In this document: positions 7,770 to 16,923 of the stretch, piece by piece
Numbering within the stretch: the stretch's first letter is position 1
Layout of the letters: every line of letters begins with the position of its first letter
Assembly (NCBI GenBank): GCA_012959595.1
Contig: DUCW01000061.1
Coordinates: forward strand, 11,227 to 29,006
Origin: Gemmatimonadota bacterium
GTDB taxonomy: Bacteria; Gemmatimonadota; Gemmatimonadetes; Longimicrobiales; Gaopeijiaceae
Length of the DNA stretch: 17,780 nt
Direction: 5' to 3'
Translations under genes and position numbers: made by a program
Notes under the pieces: generated by a model
Databases searched by the model: none
Seen by the model: the letters and a program-made list of their open reading frames with translations, nothing else
What the model was told of the DNA's origin: nothing

Positions 7770-9195
7770 TGAAACCACCACTTTGGAGTAACACCTTTAT
7801 TTCTTCTGATACTTGGCGAATGGAACCAGCCCCTAACGTTATGATGAGGTCGCCAGGCGTCAAAAACTTGATCAAAGATTCACTGAGTGTGTTCATATCA
7901 GCATGATATCTGACTGTCCTTCCAGATTGTTCGACAGAACTTGCTATCAATCCACCTGTCACTCCCTCTATCGGATCTTCACGAGAGGCGAAGACATCTG
8001 TGATCCAAATTTCATCTGCTACTAAAAGGCTCTCACCAAAATCCGAAGCAAAATCTTTTGTCCGAGTAAACAGATGAGGTTGAAACAATGCTACGATCCT
8101 ACGGTTAGGATAGGCTTGTCGAGCAGCCACAAGTGTAGCCGTCACCTCTGAAGGGTGGTGGGCATAGTCATCAACTATCAAGATATCTCTATGAAAACCA
8201 ATAATCTCAAATCTTCTTTTTACTCCTTCATAAGAACGGAGACCTTCACGAATTGCTTCCCATGACACTCCTAAACAGCGAGAAGAAGCCACCGCCGCCA
8301 AAGAATTCTGCAAATTGTGTAAGCCAAGAGACTTTATCCTGAAGTGCCCACAGTTAATACCCTGCTCCAATAGGCTAAAGCTTACACCATCATCAGATTG
8401 GTGAACTTCTGTTGCTCTCAGTTGTGCTCCGGGGTTTAATCCGTAGCTCACTTTTCGGCCCTCTAAACCATTCATAACTCGCCCAGCGATCCTGTCGTCA
8501 CCACAAACCACAGCTGTACCATTAGATGGTAAAGAGCCGAGAAATTGACCAAATACAGAGATTATTTCGTCTAAATCTCGATAGCAATCCAGATGATCTT
8601 CTTCAATGTTGGTAACTACTGCGATATCTGGTTTCAATTCCAGGAAAGATCTGTCATATTCATCTGCCTCTACCACATATAGATCGCCCCCATGTCGTAG
8701 ATTTCCGCCCCAGGAAAAAACATATCCCCCTGCAATTCCAGTCGGATTCAGACCTGCAATGTCTAAGATTTCTGTGGCCATTGCGGTCGTCGTAGTTTTG
8801 CCATGTGTTCCTGAGACAGCCAGAATCTCTCCATGATTAATACATTGGCCCAATGCTTCTGCCCTCTTCAATACTGGTATCTCAAGCCGAATAGCCTCCT
8901 GAATCTCCTGAGCAGTCCACGGAATTGCAGAGCTCACGACCAAAGTATTTACTCCAGAGAGATGGGATTCATGATGACTCCCATAAATTTCTACTTGGTC
9001 GAGTTTTAACTGCTCACTATTTTCGCCCGGAGCAAGATCACATCCTGAGACCACGCACCCCCGTCGCCGAAACAGTTCCGCAAGAGCAAACATTCCAGCC
9101 CCCTCAATACCCATGAAATGAGTGTGGTTGCTCCGATCGACTTGATCAGTAAACTTGGGAGAAGTCTCCGGAGCCATGACAATATTAGTCTCCAT
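7762..9195 (-). CDS. murC: UDP-N-acetylmuramate-L-alanine ligase MurC
   Basis: MurC adds the first amino acid, L-Ala, to UDP-MurNAc in the cytoplasm using ATP. The 477-residue protein shows the N-terminal UDP-binding loop GIEGAGMFALAEL (about 29-41). It has the ATP loop GTHGKTTT (129-136), in which the histidine is typical of MurC. The central-domain residues EADEYDRSF (176-184) and NIEEDHLD (196-203) and the C-terminal DDYAHHPSEV and FQPHLFTRT follow. All are canonical. The ATG at 9195 has GGGGAG 9 bases upstream, lying inside the end of murG. The murG stop is only 3 bases away. murB does not follow it, as it does in many clusters; ftsQ comes next. Confidence 0.97.
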   Translation of the reverse strand: METNIVMAPETSPKFTDQVDRSNHTHFMGIEGAGMFALAELFRRRGCVVSGCDLAPGENSEQLKLDQVEIYGSHHESHLSGVNTLVVSSAIPWTAQEIQEAIRLEIPVLKRAEALGQCINHGEILAVSGTHGKTTTTAMATEILDIAGLNPTGIAGGYVFSWGGNLRHGGDLYVVEADEYDRSFLELKPDIAVVTNIEEDHLDCYRDLDEIISVFGQFLGSLPSNGTAVVCGDDRIAGRVMNGLEGRKVSYGLNPGAQLRATEVHQSDDGVSFSLLEQGINCGHFRIKSLGLHNLQNSLAAVASSRCLGVSWEAIREGLRSYEGVKRRFEIIGFHRDILIVDDYAHHPSEVTATLVAARQAYPNRRIVALFQPHLFTRTKDFASDFGESLLVADEIWITDVFASREDPIEGVTGGLIASSVEQSGRTVRYHADMNTLSESLIKFLTPGDLIITLGAGSIRQVSEEIKVLLQSGGFNE

Positions 9196-9198
9196 TGC

Positions 9199-10347
9199 TC
9201 AGTCTCCCCTAGGCTCTGGTAACAACTTCAACATACTTGATACCACCTTCGAGGTTGCGTCTGGTTTACTGTTTTTCATGGCTTGACTAGCCATCTGGCT
9301 CAATGTCTGGTCATCATCAGTTAACTGATAAATTTCAGCCCAAAATTTGCTGGCGGTCAACTCCATTTGGGACATGTACAGTGCTGCACCAAATTCTTGA
9401 ATAGCTAGAGCGTTCAATTCCTGATGATTAGCTGCTGCTGTAGGTAGTGGAATCAGTATCGCTGGGACTCCCCATGCCAGTAATTCAGAGGTTGTCATCG
9501 CACCTGCTCGACTGACAGCCAAATCAGCTAGTTTCAAGACCAAGGGCATACTATCGACGTAAGGAAGAACTCTGATTCTACTACAGTCTTCTATCTCATT
9601 TACTTCTCGATTGAGTAATTCATAATTCTCTAGCCCAGCTACCCAGAGAATCTGCCACTTGGAGAAGAAAGTTTGCTGGCTATCGCTCTGTTCTTGAAGA
9701 CCCCTCAAGATCAAATCATTCAAAGCAACCGAGCCTTGGCTTCCTCCAGTAACTAACAAAACCTTGAATTTAGGATCTAAGCCAAATTTTTCACATATTT
9801 CTTTGCGATTGAGCGGAAGTTTTTCAGGAGGTTCAATAGGACAACCTGAAATCAAAGCTAAAGTCCTAGCTTTTTCGGGTAGATGTGAAATCGCTTCGGA
9901 AAAAGCGACGTGGATCTGCTTGGCCCACAACGAGAGAACTCGAGTCGTCACACCAGGATGAGCGTTCTGTTCCTGCAGAACCAATGGTATACCCAACATC
10001 ACCGCAGCTAAACCAGCCGGAGCACTTGAATAACCTCCCGTCACAATCACAAGCTTAGAATTATATCTTTTGTGGAGCTTTATCGCAGAGAGAAAAGATT
10101 TCAGGAGTGCCCAAGGCACTCCTAGATTAGTCAAGATTTGGCCTCTCTCCCAGCCACGAACAGGTAGCAGACTATATTCTATACTTTTCCCAGGGAGGAG
10201 CCTGGACTCGATACCCCTACTCGCTCCTATGAACACAGGACGGACCTCAGGACGTTGATTAACCAACTCGTTTGCCAAAGCCAATGCTGGATAAAAGTGA
10301 CCACCCGTCCCTCCTCCTGCGAACACAACCGTCGAAGAGTCATCCAC
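9199..10347 (-). CDS. murG: MurG, lipid II-forming UDP-GlcNAc transferase
   Basis: MurG is a GT-B glycosyltransferase on the cytoplasmic face of the membrane that adds GlcNAc to lipid I to make lipid II. The first lipid-binding loop FAGGGTGGHFYPALALA lies at the N terminus. A second glycine loop, TGGSQGSVALN, and the C-terminal UDP-GlcNAc site SRAGAMTTSEL...PLPTAAANHQ follow. Length is about 382 residues. I chose GTG at 10347 because AGGAGG lies 4 bases upstream. An in-frame GTG at 10365 would add six residues but has no Shine-Dalgarno. With the chosen start the gene overlaps the ftsW stop by 8 bases (26 with the upstream start). Confidence 0.95.
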   Translation of the reverse strand: MDDSSTVVFAGGGTGGHFYPALALANELVNQRPEVRPVFIGASRGIESRLLPGKSIEYSLLPVRGWERGQILTNLGVPWALLKSFLSAIKLHKRYNSKLVIVTGGYSSAPAGLAAVMLGIPLVLQEQNAHPGVTTRVLSLWAKQIHVAFSEAISHLPEKARTLALISGCPIEPPEKLPLNRKEICEKFGLDPKFKVLLVTGGSQGSVALNDLILRGLQEQSDSQQTFFSKWQILWVAGLENYELLNREVNEIEDCSRIRVLPYVDSMPLVLKLADLAVSRAGAMTTSELLAWGVPAILIPLPTAAANHQELNALAIQEFGAALYMSQMELTASKFWAEIYQLTDDDQTLSQMASQAMKNSKPDATSKVVSSMLKLLPEPRGD

Positions 10348-11527
10348 GAGCCCTCCTAAGCCCACGGCGGGTTCTTTGGGGGGACCTTGCTATACTTATT
10401 AAGATTCCGATGCAAGCCATACTTACCAACAAATTGGAACGACCATATGAAATAAAAGGGAGAGCCAATCCTGTAGTCGGAAATAAATCTAAGCCAACTG
10501 CCATATGGAGTATGGCTTGCATAGCAATCAAGCTCGAAATTCCAGCAGCAAGAAGTTGACCCATCAGATCGGATGCCTTAGCCGCAATATGAAATCCAAG
10601 ACCGACGATCACTAGATACATGACCACAGTGAAGATAACCCCTAGAAACCCCCACTCTTCTCCTATCATAGCAAAAATGAAATCGTTGTGTGCTTCGGGC
10701 AGAAACCCAAATTTTTGTCGCCCCTGTTCAAATCCTACACCTTGGAGGCCACCAGAGCCAAAGGCATAAAGAGATTGCCTAACTTGGTAACCTGCACCCG
10801 CAGGATCGACGGAAGGATCAAAAAATGATTTCAATCGCTCAAGCCTGAAACCATCATTTAACTCAAAATATAGCCATGGGGCACCTATCATGAATACAAA
10901 AATGAAATGGCCAACTCGAGCTCCAGCCATAAACAGGACCAGACAACCTAGGAATCCAACCAATAATGCAGTCATCAAATCTGGTTCCTTGGCGATAGGG
11001 AGCATCATCGCTGACCAAATTATCACAAAGGGCAGAAACCCCGTTCTCAGACTCATAAACTGATTTTGTTTCCGGACAGCCAGAGAGGCTGTCCAAACGA
11101 TGATCGCTACTTTTGCCAATTCAGAAGGCTGTAGAGTCATTCCAGCTATGCGAATCCAACGTCTAGCTCCATTGATCTCTGGAGCGAAAGTGTTTTCACC
11201 TGGTAAGACCAAAACAATCAACAGAACCCAAGTGACTGCAAGTATTGGCCATGCCAATTTTCTCCAAATGTCATAATTCATGCACGAACAGATTATCAGA
11301 GCAATCAGTCCGAGCCCAGTACCTTTTAGCTGTCGAAAAGAATAGTACGTATCAGGAAGCTGATGAGTCTGGGCGTCATAGGAACTAGCCGAATAAAGCG
11401 TAATTAAGCCAAACACTATAAGTACGGTCGTAAAGGAATAGAGAGCTGTCACCTCCCAACCTCTCGTCCAATTTTCACTAGAGAAAAGTGATGCCTTCCG
11501 GTAGGTCCGACCAATCGAATCAATCAC
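10340..11527 (-). CDS. ftsW: FtsW, septal peptidoglycan polymerase (SEDS family)
   Basis: FtsW is a SEDS glycosyltransferase that polymerises lipid II at the septum with FtsI. The 395-residue protein has ten hydrophobic segments. The family motifs are present: RRWIRIAGMTLQPSELAK, EPDLMTALLV, the loop GAGYQVRQSLYAFGSGGLQG and FLPEAHNDFIFAMIGEEWG, whose aspartate is in the position of the catalytic Asp. LPFISYGRSNLL is near the end (most relatives have two glycines after SY; here one is Arg). GTG at 11527 overlaps the murD stop by 8 bases and has GGAGG 6 bases upstream. It sits between murD and murG, as in standard clusters. Confidence 0.96.
   Translation of the reverse strand: MIDSIGRTYRKASLFSSENWTRGWEVTALYSFTTVLIVFGLITLYSASSYDAQTHQLPDTYYSFRQLKGTGLGLIALIICSCMNYDIWRKLAWPILAVTWVLLIVLVLPGENTFAPEINGARRWIRIAGMTLQPSELAKVAIIVWTASLAVRKQNQFMSLRTGFLPFVIIWSAMMLPIAKEPDLMTALLVGFLGCLVLFMAGARVGHFIFVFMIGAPWLYFELNDGFRLERLKSFFDPSVDPAGAGYQVRQSLYAFGSGGLQGVGFEQGRQKFGFLPEAHNDFIFAMIGEEWGFLGVIFTVVMYLVIVGLGFHIAAKASDLMGQLLAAGISSLIAMQAILHMAVGLDLFPTTGLALPFISYGRSNLLVSMACIGILISIARSPQRTRRGLRRARG
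10352..10357 (-). promoter_or_regulatory. ribosome binding site deciding the murG start
   Basis: AGGAGG on the minus strand inside the end of ftsW, 4 bases before GTG 10347. It is the only strong Shine-Dalgarno near the possible murG starts, and favours 10347 over the GTG at 10365. Confidence 0.55.
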
Positions 11528-12911
11528 CCGAATCCTCCACGAGCTTCTTTACTAGATGACAAAAACGTTCGCCTCTCTGCTCATAATCCGTGAACATGTC
11601 AAAACTTGGGCAAGCGGGAGAGAGCAGAACCGTATCTCCAGATTCTGCCCATTCAGACGCCGATTGCATCAAATTTTCGAAACTACCTTTGACCCAACGG
11701 ACTCGTACTTCGTCTTTCAGTTGGTCATGTAACCGAATCCCAGATTCACCAAATGCAAGAACTTTCGAGTTGTTCTCCTTGAGTGGTCTGATTAATGGAG
11801 AAAAATCCTGTCCCTTGTCCTGTCCCCCCAGAAGTATCAGCAGATTAGAATCAAAGCTTGTAATCCCACTGATAGTAGCCGTTATGTTAGTGGCCTTCGA
11901 ATCGTTAACCCACACAATCCCATTGCTCTCTACAACCTTTTGAGTACGGTGCGGCAATGCAGAAAATTCCTTAAGCCCAGTTGAAATAGAACTGCATTCC
12001 GCTCCAGCTAGCTTAGCAGTTAGAGCAGCAGCTAATACGTTTTGAACATTATGTTTGCCGATAAGTGTGACGGCCTCTTTATCGATAATCGTATATTTTG
12101 ATCCTGTTAATTCCACTGTGAGCATATCGGATTCCAGATAAGCCCCCTCTCGATCGGTATATTTTTCAGAGAAATAAAAACGTTCGCCGGGTACACCCTG
12201 GATAAGATCCTCCAGGTCAGTGTCGTCTCCATTTAAGATCCAGCGACTATGCTCATCAGCGTTATCGAAGATGTGAGCTTTATCACAATAGTAAGAGGCC
12301 ACCGATTCATATCTGTCAAGATGATCTGGAGCTAGATTGGTGAGAACTCCAATAGCTGGTTTCAGATCTACTATTCCTGAGAGTTGAAAAGAACTAAGCT
12401 CTAGTACATACCAAGATGGTGAATTTTCACCCAATGCTAGTTCCGAAGCTGGAGGAGCCAATCCTCCCCCTACATTGCCACCGAGTGCAACATTCTGCCC
12501 GTCTTCCTTAAGAAATTGAGCAATCAGCATAGCAGTCGTCGTCTTACCGTTAGTCCCAGTGACTGCTATCAATGGACCATTAAAGAATCTAAATGCAAAT
12601 TCTGGTTCCGAAATCGTCGATATGCCATTGTTAGTGAGTTCTCTAATAACTCTGGTATTTGGTGAAATTCCTGGACTAACGACGATTGTTTCGGCGGATG
12701 CGATTTTCCGCTGAACATGTGGACCGAGTTCCACTTCGACTCCGATCTGGCGTAACTGACTGGCACCAGTGCAAGCCGCCTTATCCGTCCGCACCTCTGA
12801 GACATAAACTTTTCCTCCTTGTTCAAGAGCTAACTTTGCTGCTGCTATCCCCGAAGCTCCGAGACCGATGATCGCGACGCTCTGTCCTTCCAGGGATCTA
12901 GACATCTTCAT
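11520..12911 (-). CDS. murD: UDP-N-acetylmuramoyl-L-alanine:D-glutamate ligase MurD
   Basis: MurD adds D-glutamate to UDP-MurNAc-L-Ala. The 463-residue protein has the N-terminal loop IGLGASGIAAA (about 15-25), the VSPGISP stretch (78-84), the ATP loop GTNGKTTT (119-126), the LSSFQLSGI segment typical of MurD, NLAPDHLDRY and WVNDSKATN, which is diagnostic of MurD among Mur ligases. ATG at 12911 starts 3 bases after the mraY stop; a second ATG two codons later is possible. Shine-Dalgarno match is weak (TGAG), so translation may depend on coupling to mraY. The stop overlaps ftsW. Confidence 0.96.
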   Translation of the reverse strand: MKMSRSLEGQSVAIIGLGASGIAAAKLALEQGGKVYVSEVRTDKAACTGASQLRQIGVEVELGPHVQRKIASAETIVVSPGISPNTRVIRELTNNGISTISEPEFAFRFFNGPLIAVTGTNGKTTTAMLIAQFLKEDGQNVALGGNVGGGLAPPASELALGENSPSWYVLELSSFQLSGIVDLKPAIGVLTNLAPDHLDRYESVASYYCDKAHIFDNADEHSRWILNGDDTDLEDLIQGVPGERFYFSEKYTDREGAYLESDMLTVELTGSKYTIIDKEAVTLIGKHNVQNVLAAALTAKLAGAECSSISTGLKEFSALPHRTQKVVESNGIVWVNDSKATNITATISGITSFDSNLLILLGGQDKGQDFSPLIRPLKENNSKVLAFGESGIRLHDQLKDEVRVRWVKGSFENLMQSASEWAESGDTVLLSPACPSFDMFTDYEQRGERFCHLVKKLVEDSGD

Positions 12912-12914
12912 ATC

Positions 12915-14021
12915 TCAACGAATCTTCAGGGCACTTAGTGCAACCATCGCACACATGATTCCCAAAATCCAAAAACGGACCACTATTTTACTTTCAATCC
13001 ACCCTATCTCTTCAAAGTGATGATGTATTGGAGCCATTCGGAAAATCTTTTTCCCAACACCATCTCTAGCACGAGTGTACTTGAAAAAACCCACTTGAAG
13101 GACCACGGAAAGCACTTCTGCGATGAACACAGCACCCACAATTGCCAAGAAAAATTCTGCTTTGAGTAGGATGGCTATCACCCCAATGACTCCACCCAAA
13201 CCCAGTGCTCCAGTATCTCCCATAAAAACTTCAGCAGGATGGGAATTGAACCACAAGAAACCCAAACAACTTCCTGTAAGTGCAAGAGCAAGGACTCCAA
13301 GCTCTCCCGCTCCAGGCAGGTAGAACAAACCGAGGTAAGATGAACTATCTACTCGACCGATCAGATAAGCCAAAAGCCCAAAGGTTGCCAATGCAATAGC
13401 AGCAAGACCGGTTGCCAATCCATCTAAACCGTCTGTAAGATTGACAGCGTTAGAACTTCCTGAGATGACAAAACTCACAAAAATTACGTAAACGATAGGA
13501 TCGATGAGCAAAGAAAGTTCTGAGAAAAATGGCAACATGGTTCTATTAGGTTCCAGTGGAGAGATAGGGTAGATGACAAGAAATAACCCAAGACAAATTC
13601 CGAATACCCATTGGCCTAGCATTTTATAACGAGCAATCAACCCAGCCGTCTGAAACCGGACAACTTTCAGATAGTCATCCATAAATCCTATCGCAGACAT
13701 CGCCACGAAAGTTGTAAGAGCTATGACGATGTACCAATTGTCCAATTCTGCCCAAAGTAAAGTGGACAACGTCGCTGGTAAAACGACTAGCAACCCACCC
13801 ATGGTAGGAGTGCCCTGTTTCACCAGATGAGCACCAGGCCCATCAGTCCTCACTACCTGTCCTATCCCAAAATGCTTTAGCATTCTGATCGTACTCGGTC
13901 CTAAGACAAACGCGATCAACAAAGAGGTTACCAGTGCACCAGCAGCCCGAAAGGTGATAAATCTGAATAAGTTAAAGACAATGTGGAGATCAGCCAGATT
14001 AGGTAGATAATGATAAAACAT
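12915..14021 (-). CDS. mraY: phospho-MurNAc-pentapeptide translocase MraY
   Basis: MraY is an inner-membrane enzyme that moves phospho-MurNAc-pentapeptide to undecaprenyl phosphate, giving lipid I. The 368-residue, roughly ten-helix protein carries QGTPTMGG (69-76), the Mg-binding FMDDYLKV with D115-D116, NLTDGLDGLATG (194-205, with the catalytic-site aspartates), FNSHPAEVFMGDTGALGLGG and MAPIHHHFE. All family motifs are intact. The ATG shares one base with the murF stop (TGATG), with GGAGGGG 7 bases upstream. It lies between murF and murD. Confidence 0.97.
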   Translation of the reverse strand: MFYHYLPNLADLHIVFNLFRFITFRAAGALVTSLLIAFVLGPSTIRMLKHFGIGQVVRTDGPGAHLVKQGTPTMGGLLVVLPATLSTLLWAELDNWYIVIALTTFVAMSAIGFMDDYLKVVRFQTAGLIARYKMLGQWVFGICLGLFLVIYPISPLEPNRTMLPFFSELSLLIDPIVYVIFVSFVISGSSNAVNLTDGLDGLATGLAAIALATFGLLAYLIGRVDSSSYLGLFYLPGAGELGVLALALTGSCLGFLWFNSHPAEVFMGDTGALGLGGVIGVIAILLKAEFFLAIVGAVFIAEVLSVVLQVGFFKYTRARDGVGKKIFRMAPIHHHFEEIGWIESKIVVRFWILGIMCAMVALSALKIR

Positions 14022-15439
14022 CAGCTTTCCCCTCCATCTACAGAGGTCCCTTTTGTTCCGAAATCCGCCTCGAAAAAGGGTATCAGTTTTTCTAGATTGA
14101 CTCCACGTGAGGCCTTCAAAAGTAGAACTTCATCTCCCCGTATTTGATCTCGAACCTTTTCGTAAGCTTTTTGGGGATCTAATACGCTGACTAATCGAGG
14201 ACTTTTGGTATTTTTTTTGGTTTTTTCCACCGATGATTCAAGGGAAAATAAACCAGTCGCTACTACAAGATCTACGTCAAGTAACATGGCCTGGGACAGT
14301 ACTCGCCTATGCAGTTGATCACTATTCGAGCCTAGCTCGAGCATGCTCCCTAAAAAAGCAATTTTCGGCCGTCCTGGTTTTATGACGGCTAAGAGATCTA
14401 AAGCGGATTTAACACTCTGAGGGTTAGCATTGTAGCAATCCAATATTAGAGTGATGCCACCCATCTCCATCATTTCCATACGCATCTCAGACGCTCTCAC
14501 ACTGCTGATGCCTTCCGCTGCTGTGCTCACGGGAACGTCCAATAGGTCAGAGATAGCCAACGCCATCAAAGCATTCTGAACCGAATGCATTCCTGGGACT
14601 TGCAACGCAATCCGTTCTCCACGCCAAGAAAAATTACAACAACCACTCTCTTCCATCTTAATCTGACTGGGTCGATAGCTCACATCTGTGTGTGAACCAG
14701 TCCCGATTACCAACGTGTTTTTTATAACTTCTTTTGCCTTTGTTGACAGAATCTGTGGATCTCCACCGACTAGAGCAGTTGCACCAGCCGAAAGCCCTCG
14801 AAAAAGTTCCATTTTTTCCTTCATCACACCATCTAAAGAGCCTAGCTTCTCTGTGTGGGACTCCGAAACTGTTGTGACCACTCCAATGTGAGGTTCGGCA
14901 ATTTGGGTTAACACCTCGATTTCACCTGGTTCGCTGGTGCCTATCTCCAACACTACAACTTGAGTGTTTTCAGGTGCCGAAAGTAATGTTAGAGGGACTC
15001 CAATTCTATTGTTCTGATTTCCAACGGTGCAGTGAGACTCATAACAAGGCTCTATAGCTGCTTGAGTCAAATCTTTAGTTCCAGTCTTACCACTTGAGCC
15101 AGTTATCGCTACCACAGTGATGTCCAACTCTCTCCTACGGTATCTTGCTAGATTTCCCAAAGCTTCAAGGGTATCTTCCACATGATAAACGGGAATTCTC
15201 CCCTCTTCTATATTCACTGAACATGATACTACTACACCCCCAGCCCCCTGTTCTACAGCACTTAATACAAAATCATGACCATCAAAATTTCCGCCTATCA
15301 ATGCAACAAATACTTCTCCTTCTCTGACAGAACGACTGTCCGTCGAGATTCCGGAAAACGAAGTCTCTGTTATATTCTCGGACATCAGGTTCAGAGCTTC
15401 ATGGATTCGCGTATCATTCCAAAATTGTAAATCTGTCAA
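14021..15439 (-). CDS. murF: UDP-MurNAc-tripeptide:D-Ala-D-Ala ligase MurF
   Basis: MurF finishes the cytoplasmic precursor by adding D-Ala-D-Ala. The 472-residue protein has the substrate loop GISTDSRSVREGEVFVAL (about 30-47), the ATP loop GSSGKTGTK (114-122), which is the MurF form of the P loop, NQNNRIGVPLTLL, and EIGTSEPGEI. Also present are KLGSLDGVMKEK, containing the lysine region that is carbamylated in Mur ligases, and LDCYNANPQS, close to the usual DAYNANP. The start is TTG at 15439, overlapping the murE stop (TTGA), with AGGAGG 6 bases upstream, so a rare start codon is used with a strong ribosome site. Confidence 0.95.
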   Translation of the reverse strand: MTDLQFWNDTRIHEALNLMSENITETSFSGISTDSRSVREGEVFVALIGGNFDGHDFVLSAVEQGAGGVVVSCSVNIEEGRIPVYHVEDTLEALGNLARYRRRELDITVVAITGSSGKTGTKDLTQAAIEPCYESHCTVGNQNNRIGVPLTLLSAPENTQVVVLEIGTSEPGEIEVLTQIAEPHIGVVTTVSESHTEKLGSLDGVMKEKMELFRGLSAGATALVGGDPQILSTKAKEVIKNTLVIGTGSHTDVSYRPSQIKMEESGCCNFSWRGERIALQVPGMHSVQNALMALAISDLLDVPVSTAAEGISSVRASEMRMEMMEMGGITLILDCYNANPQSVKSALDLLAVIKPGRPKIAFLGSMLELGSNSDQLHRRVLSQAMLLDVDLVVATGLFSLESSVEKTKKNTKSPRLVSVLDPQKAYEKVRDQIRGDEVLLLKASRGVNLEKLIPFFEADFGTKGTSVDGGES

Positions 15440-16923
15440 CCAGCACCTCCTGACACTTCCAGACTTTCCAAAATGATTGCACGCTCATTGAACGGATGCT
15501 GGTGCTGGCCGACAATTTGAAAACGTTCGTGACCTTTCCCTGCCAAGAGAACACAATCTCCTGGTCGAGCTTCAGAAAGAGCTCGTTCAATTGCAGATCT
15601 GCGATCACTTATTCTCCATACATTTGTCACTGGCATTCCATCAATTACATCATCAATTATGGAATCCGGATTCTCTGAGCGTGGGTTATCTGAGGTTACT
15701 ATGGTCAAATCCGCACGGTCAGACACTACCTTTCCCATCTCGGGCCTCTTCGAACGATCCCTATCACCGCCAGCTCCAAAGACAACAATCAGACGACCAG
15801 TGGTGAGTGCTCCGACTGTATCTATGATATTTTCTAGAGCTGCACTGGTATGGGCAAAATCAATTATTACCAAGAAGGGTTCCCGTACTACAATCTCGAG
15901 ACGACCTGGGATTTGGGGAGCAGTACTCAAACGATCGGCTATCTCACGTAACTTCATCCCTGCAACCGTGGCTAATGATACTGCCGCAAGACAATTATCA
16001 ACATTGAACCGGCCACTCAGTGGCAGGATAATGACTTCGGTTTCTGTCCCCATATTTATTTCTAGAACAGTCTTGTCTAGATCCATTTCCACAATATGTC
16101 CAGTGAGATCAGCTGGTTCGACAAGCCCGTAACTGAAAGTAGAAAACCGAGTTGTATCTAATTTTCTCCAAGAGGAATCATCAGCATTAATGATGGCAAC
16201 ACCACCATCTTTGAGTAAATTCAGGAGGTTAGCTTTGGCTTCGAAATAATCATCCATATCTGCATGATAATCGAGATGATCACCACTAAGATTCGTATAG
16301 ATCACACTGTTGAATTTTATCCCTGCTAGTCGGCCCTGTGCCAAGGCATGCGAGGATGCTTCCATAACAACTGACCTCGTACCACTCTCGAGGAGATTTT
16401 TTAGCAAGCAAGAGATCGCCACCGGACCAGGAGTCGTTAGCTGATCCGACTCTCCTTGAACTGATCCATCACTCTGCACCAATCCTACTGTACCCAGAGC
16501 AACTGCAGGATTTTGTCCTTGAAGAAGATGGCGTGAGAGCAGTGCTGTAGTCGTCTTGCCGTTGGTCCCAGTCACTGCCGCGACGAACAAATCTTCCCAG
16601 GCAGACTCAAAGAACAGATCTGCTGTCAGAGCTGCTGCTAACCGACCGTCTGAAACCTGCAATTGAGGTATCTCCAGATCTGGAACCCATTTCTCTACTA
16701 TAGCAGCAGTAGCTCCCGATCGAGTTACAGAATCCAAAAAATCATGTGCATCGTAATCTGACCCTTTCCAGGCAAGAAATAAGTCTCCTTCCTTCACTGT
16801 TCGCGAATCCTGACTGATACCTGAGACTATTAATGTTTCGATGTCACCGTGTACCTGATCTAATAGCTTCGCCGATTCCAGGAGTTCCCGTAGAGACACC
16901 AATGAAGTCAGTGTCTTAGCCAT
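15436..16923 (-). CDS. murE: UDP-MurNAc-dipeptide ligase MurE, meso-diaminopimelate type
   Basis: MurE adds the third amino acid of the stem peptide. The protein is 495 residues from ATG 16923. Motifs in order are SGISQDSRTVKEGDLFLAW (UDP-MurNAc site), GTNGKTTT (119-126), TTPGP, EASSHALAQGR, TNLSGDHLDYH, FEAKANLL (carbamylated lysine region), DFAHTSAALENI and FGAGGDRDRSKRP. TSDNPRSENP carries the DNPR signature of enzymes that select meso-diaminopimelate rather than lysine, which points to a Gram-negative type wall. ATG 16929 is only 2 bases from the GGAG, while ATG 16923 is 8 bases away, so the latter is preferred. It overlaps the end of ftsI and, at its own end, murF. Confidence 0.96.
   Translation of the reverse strand: MAKTLTSLVSLRELLESAKLLDQVHGDIETLIVSGISQDSRTVKEGDLFLAWKGSDYDAHDFLDSVTRSGATAAIVEKWVPDLEIPQLQVSDGRLAAALTADLFFESAWEDLFVAAVTGTNGKTTTALLSRHLLQGQNPAVALGTVGLVQSDGSVQGESDQLTTPGPVAISCLLKNLLESGTRSVVMEASSHALAQGRLAGIKFNSVIYTNLSGDHLDYHADMDDYFEAKANLLNLLKDGGVAIINADDSSWRKLDTTRFSTFSYGLVEPADLTGHIVEMDLDKTVLEINMGTETEVIILPLSGRFNVDNCLAAVSLATVAGMKLREIADRLSTAPQIPGRLEIVVREPFLVIIDFAHTSAALENIIDTVGALTTGRLIVVFGAGGDRDRSKRPEMGKVVSDRADLTIVTSDNPRSENPDSIIDDVIDGMPVTNVWRISDRRSAIERALSEARPGDCVLLAGKGHERFQIVGQHQHPFNERAIILESLEVSGGAG

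Noticed and set aside
15659..16132. 157-residue plus-strand frame inside murE
   Set aside because: It lies wholly opposite conserved MurE motifs and is rich in Ser, Arg and Thr, as expected of an antisense shadow.
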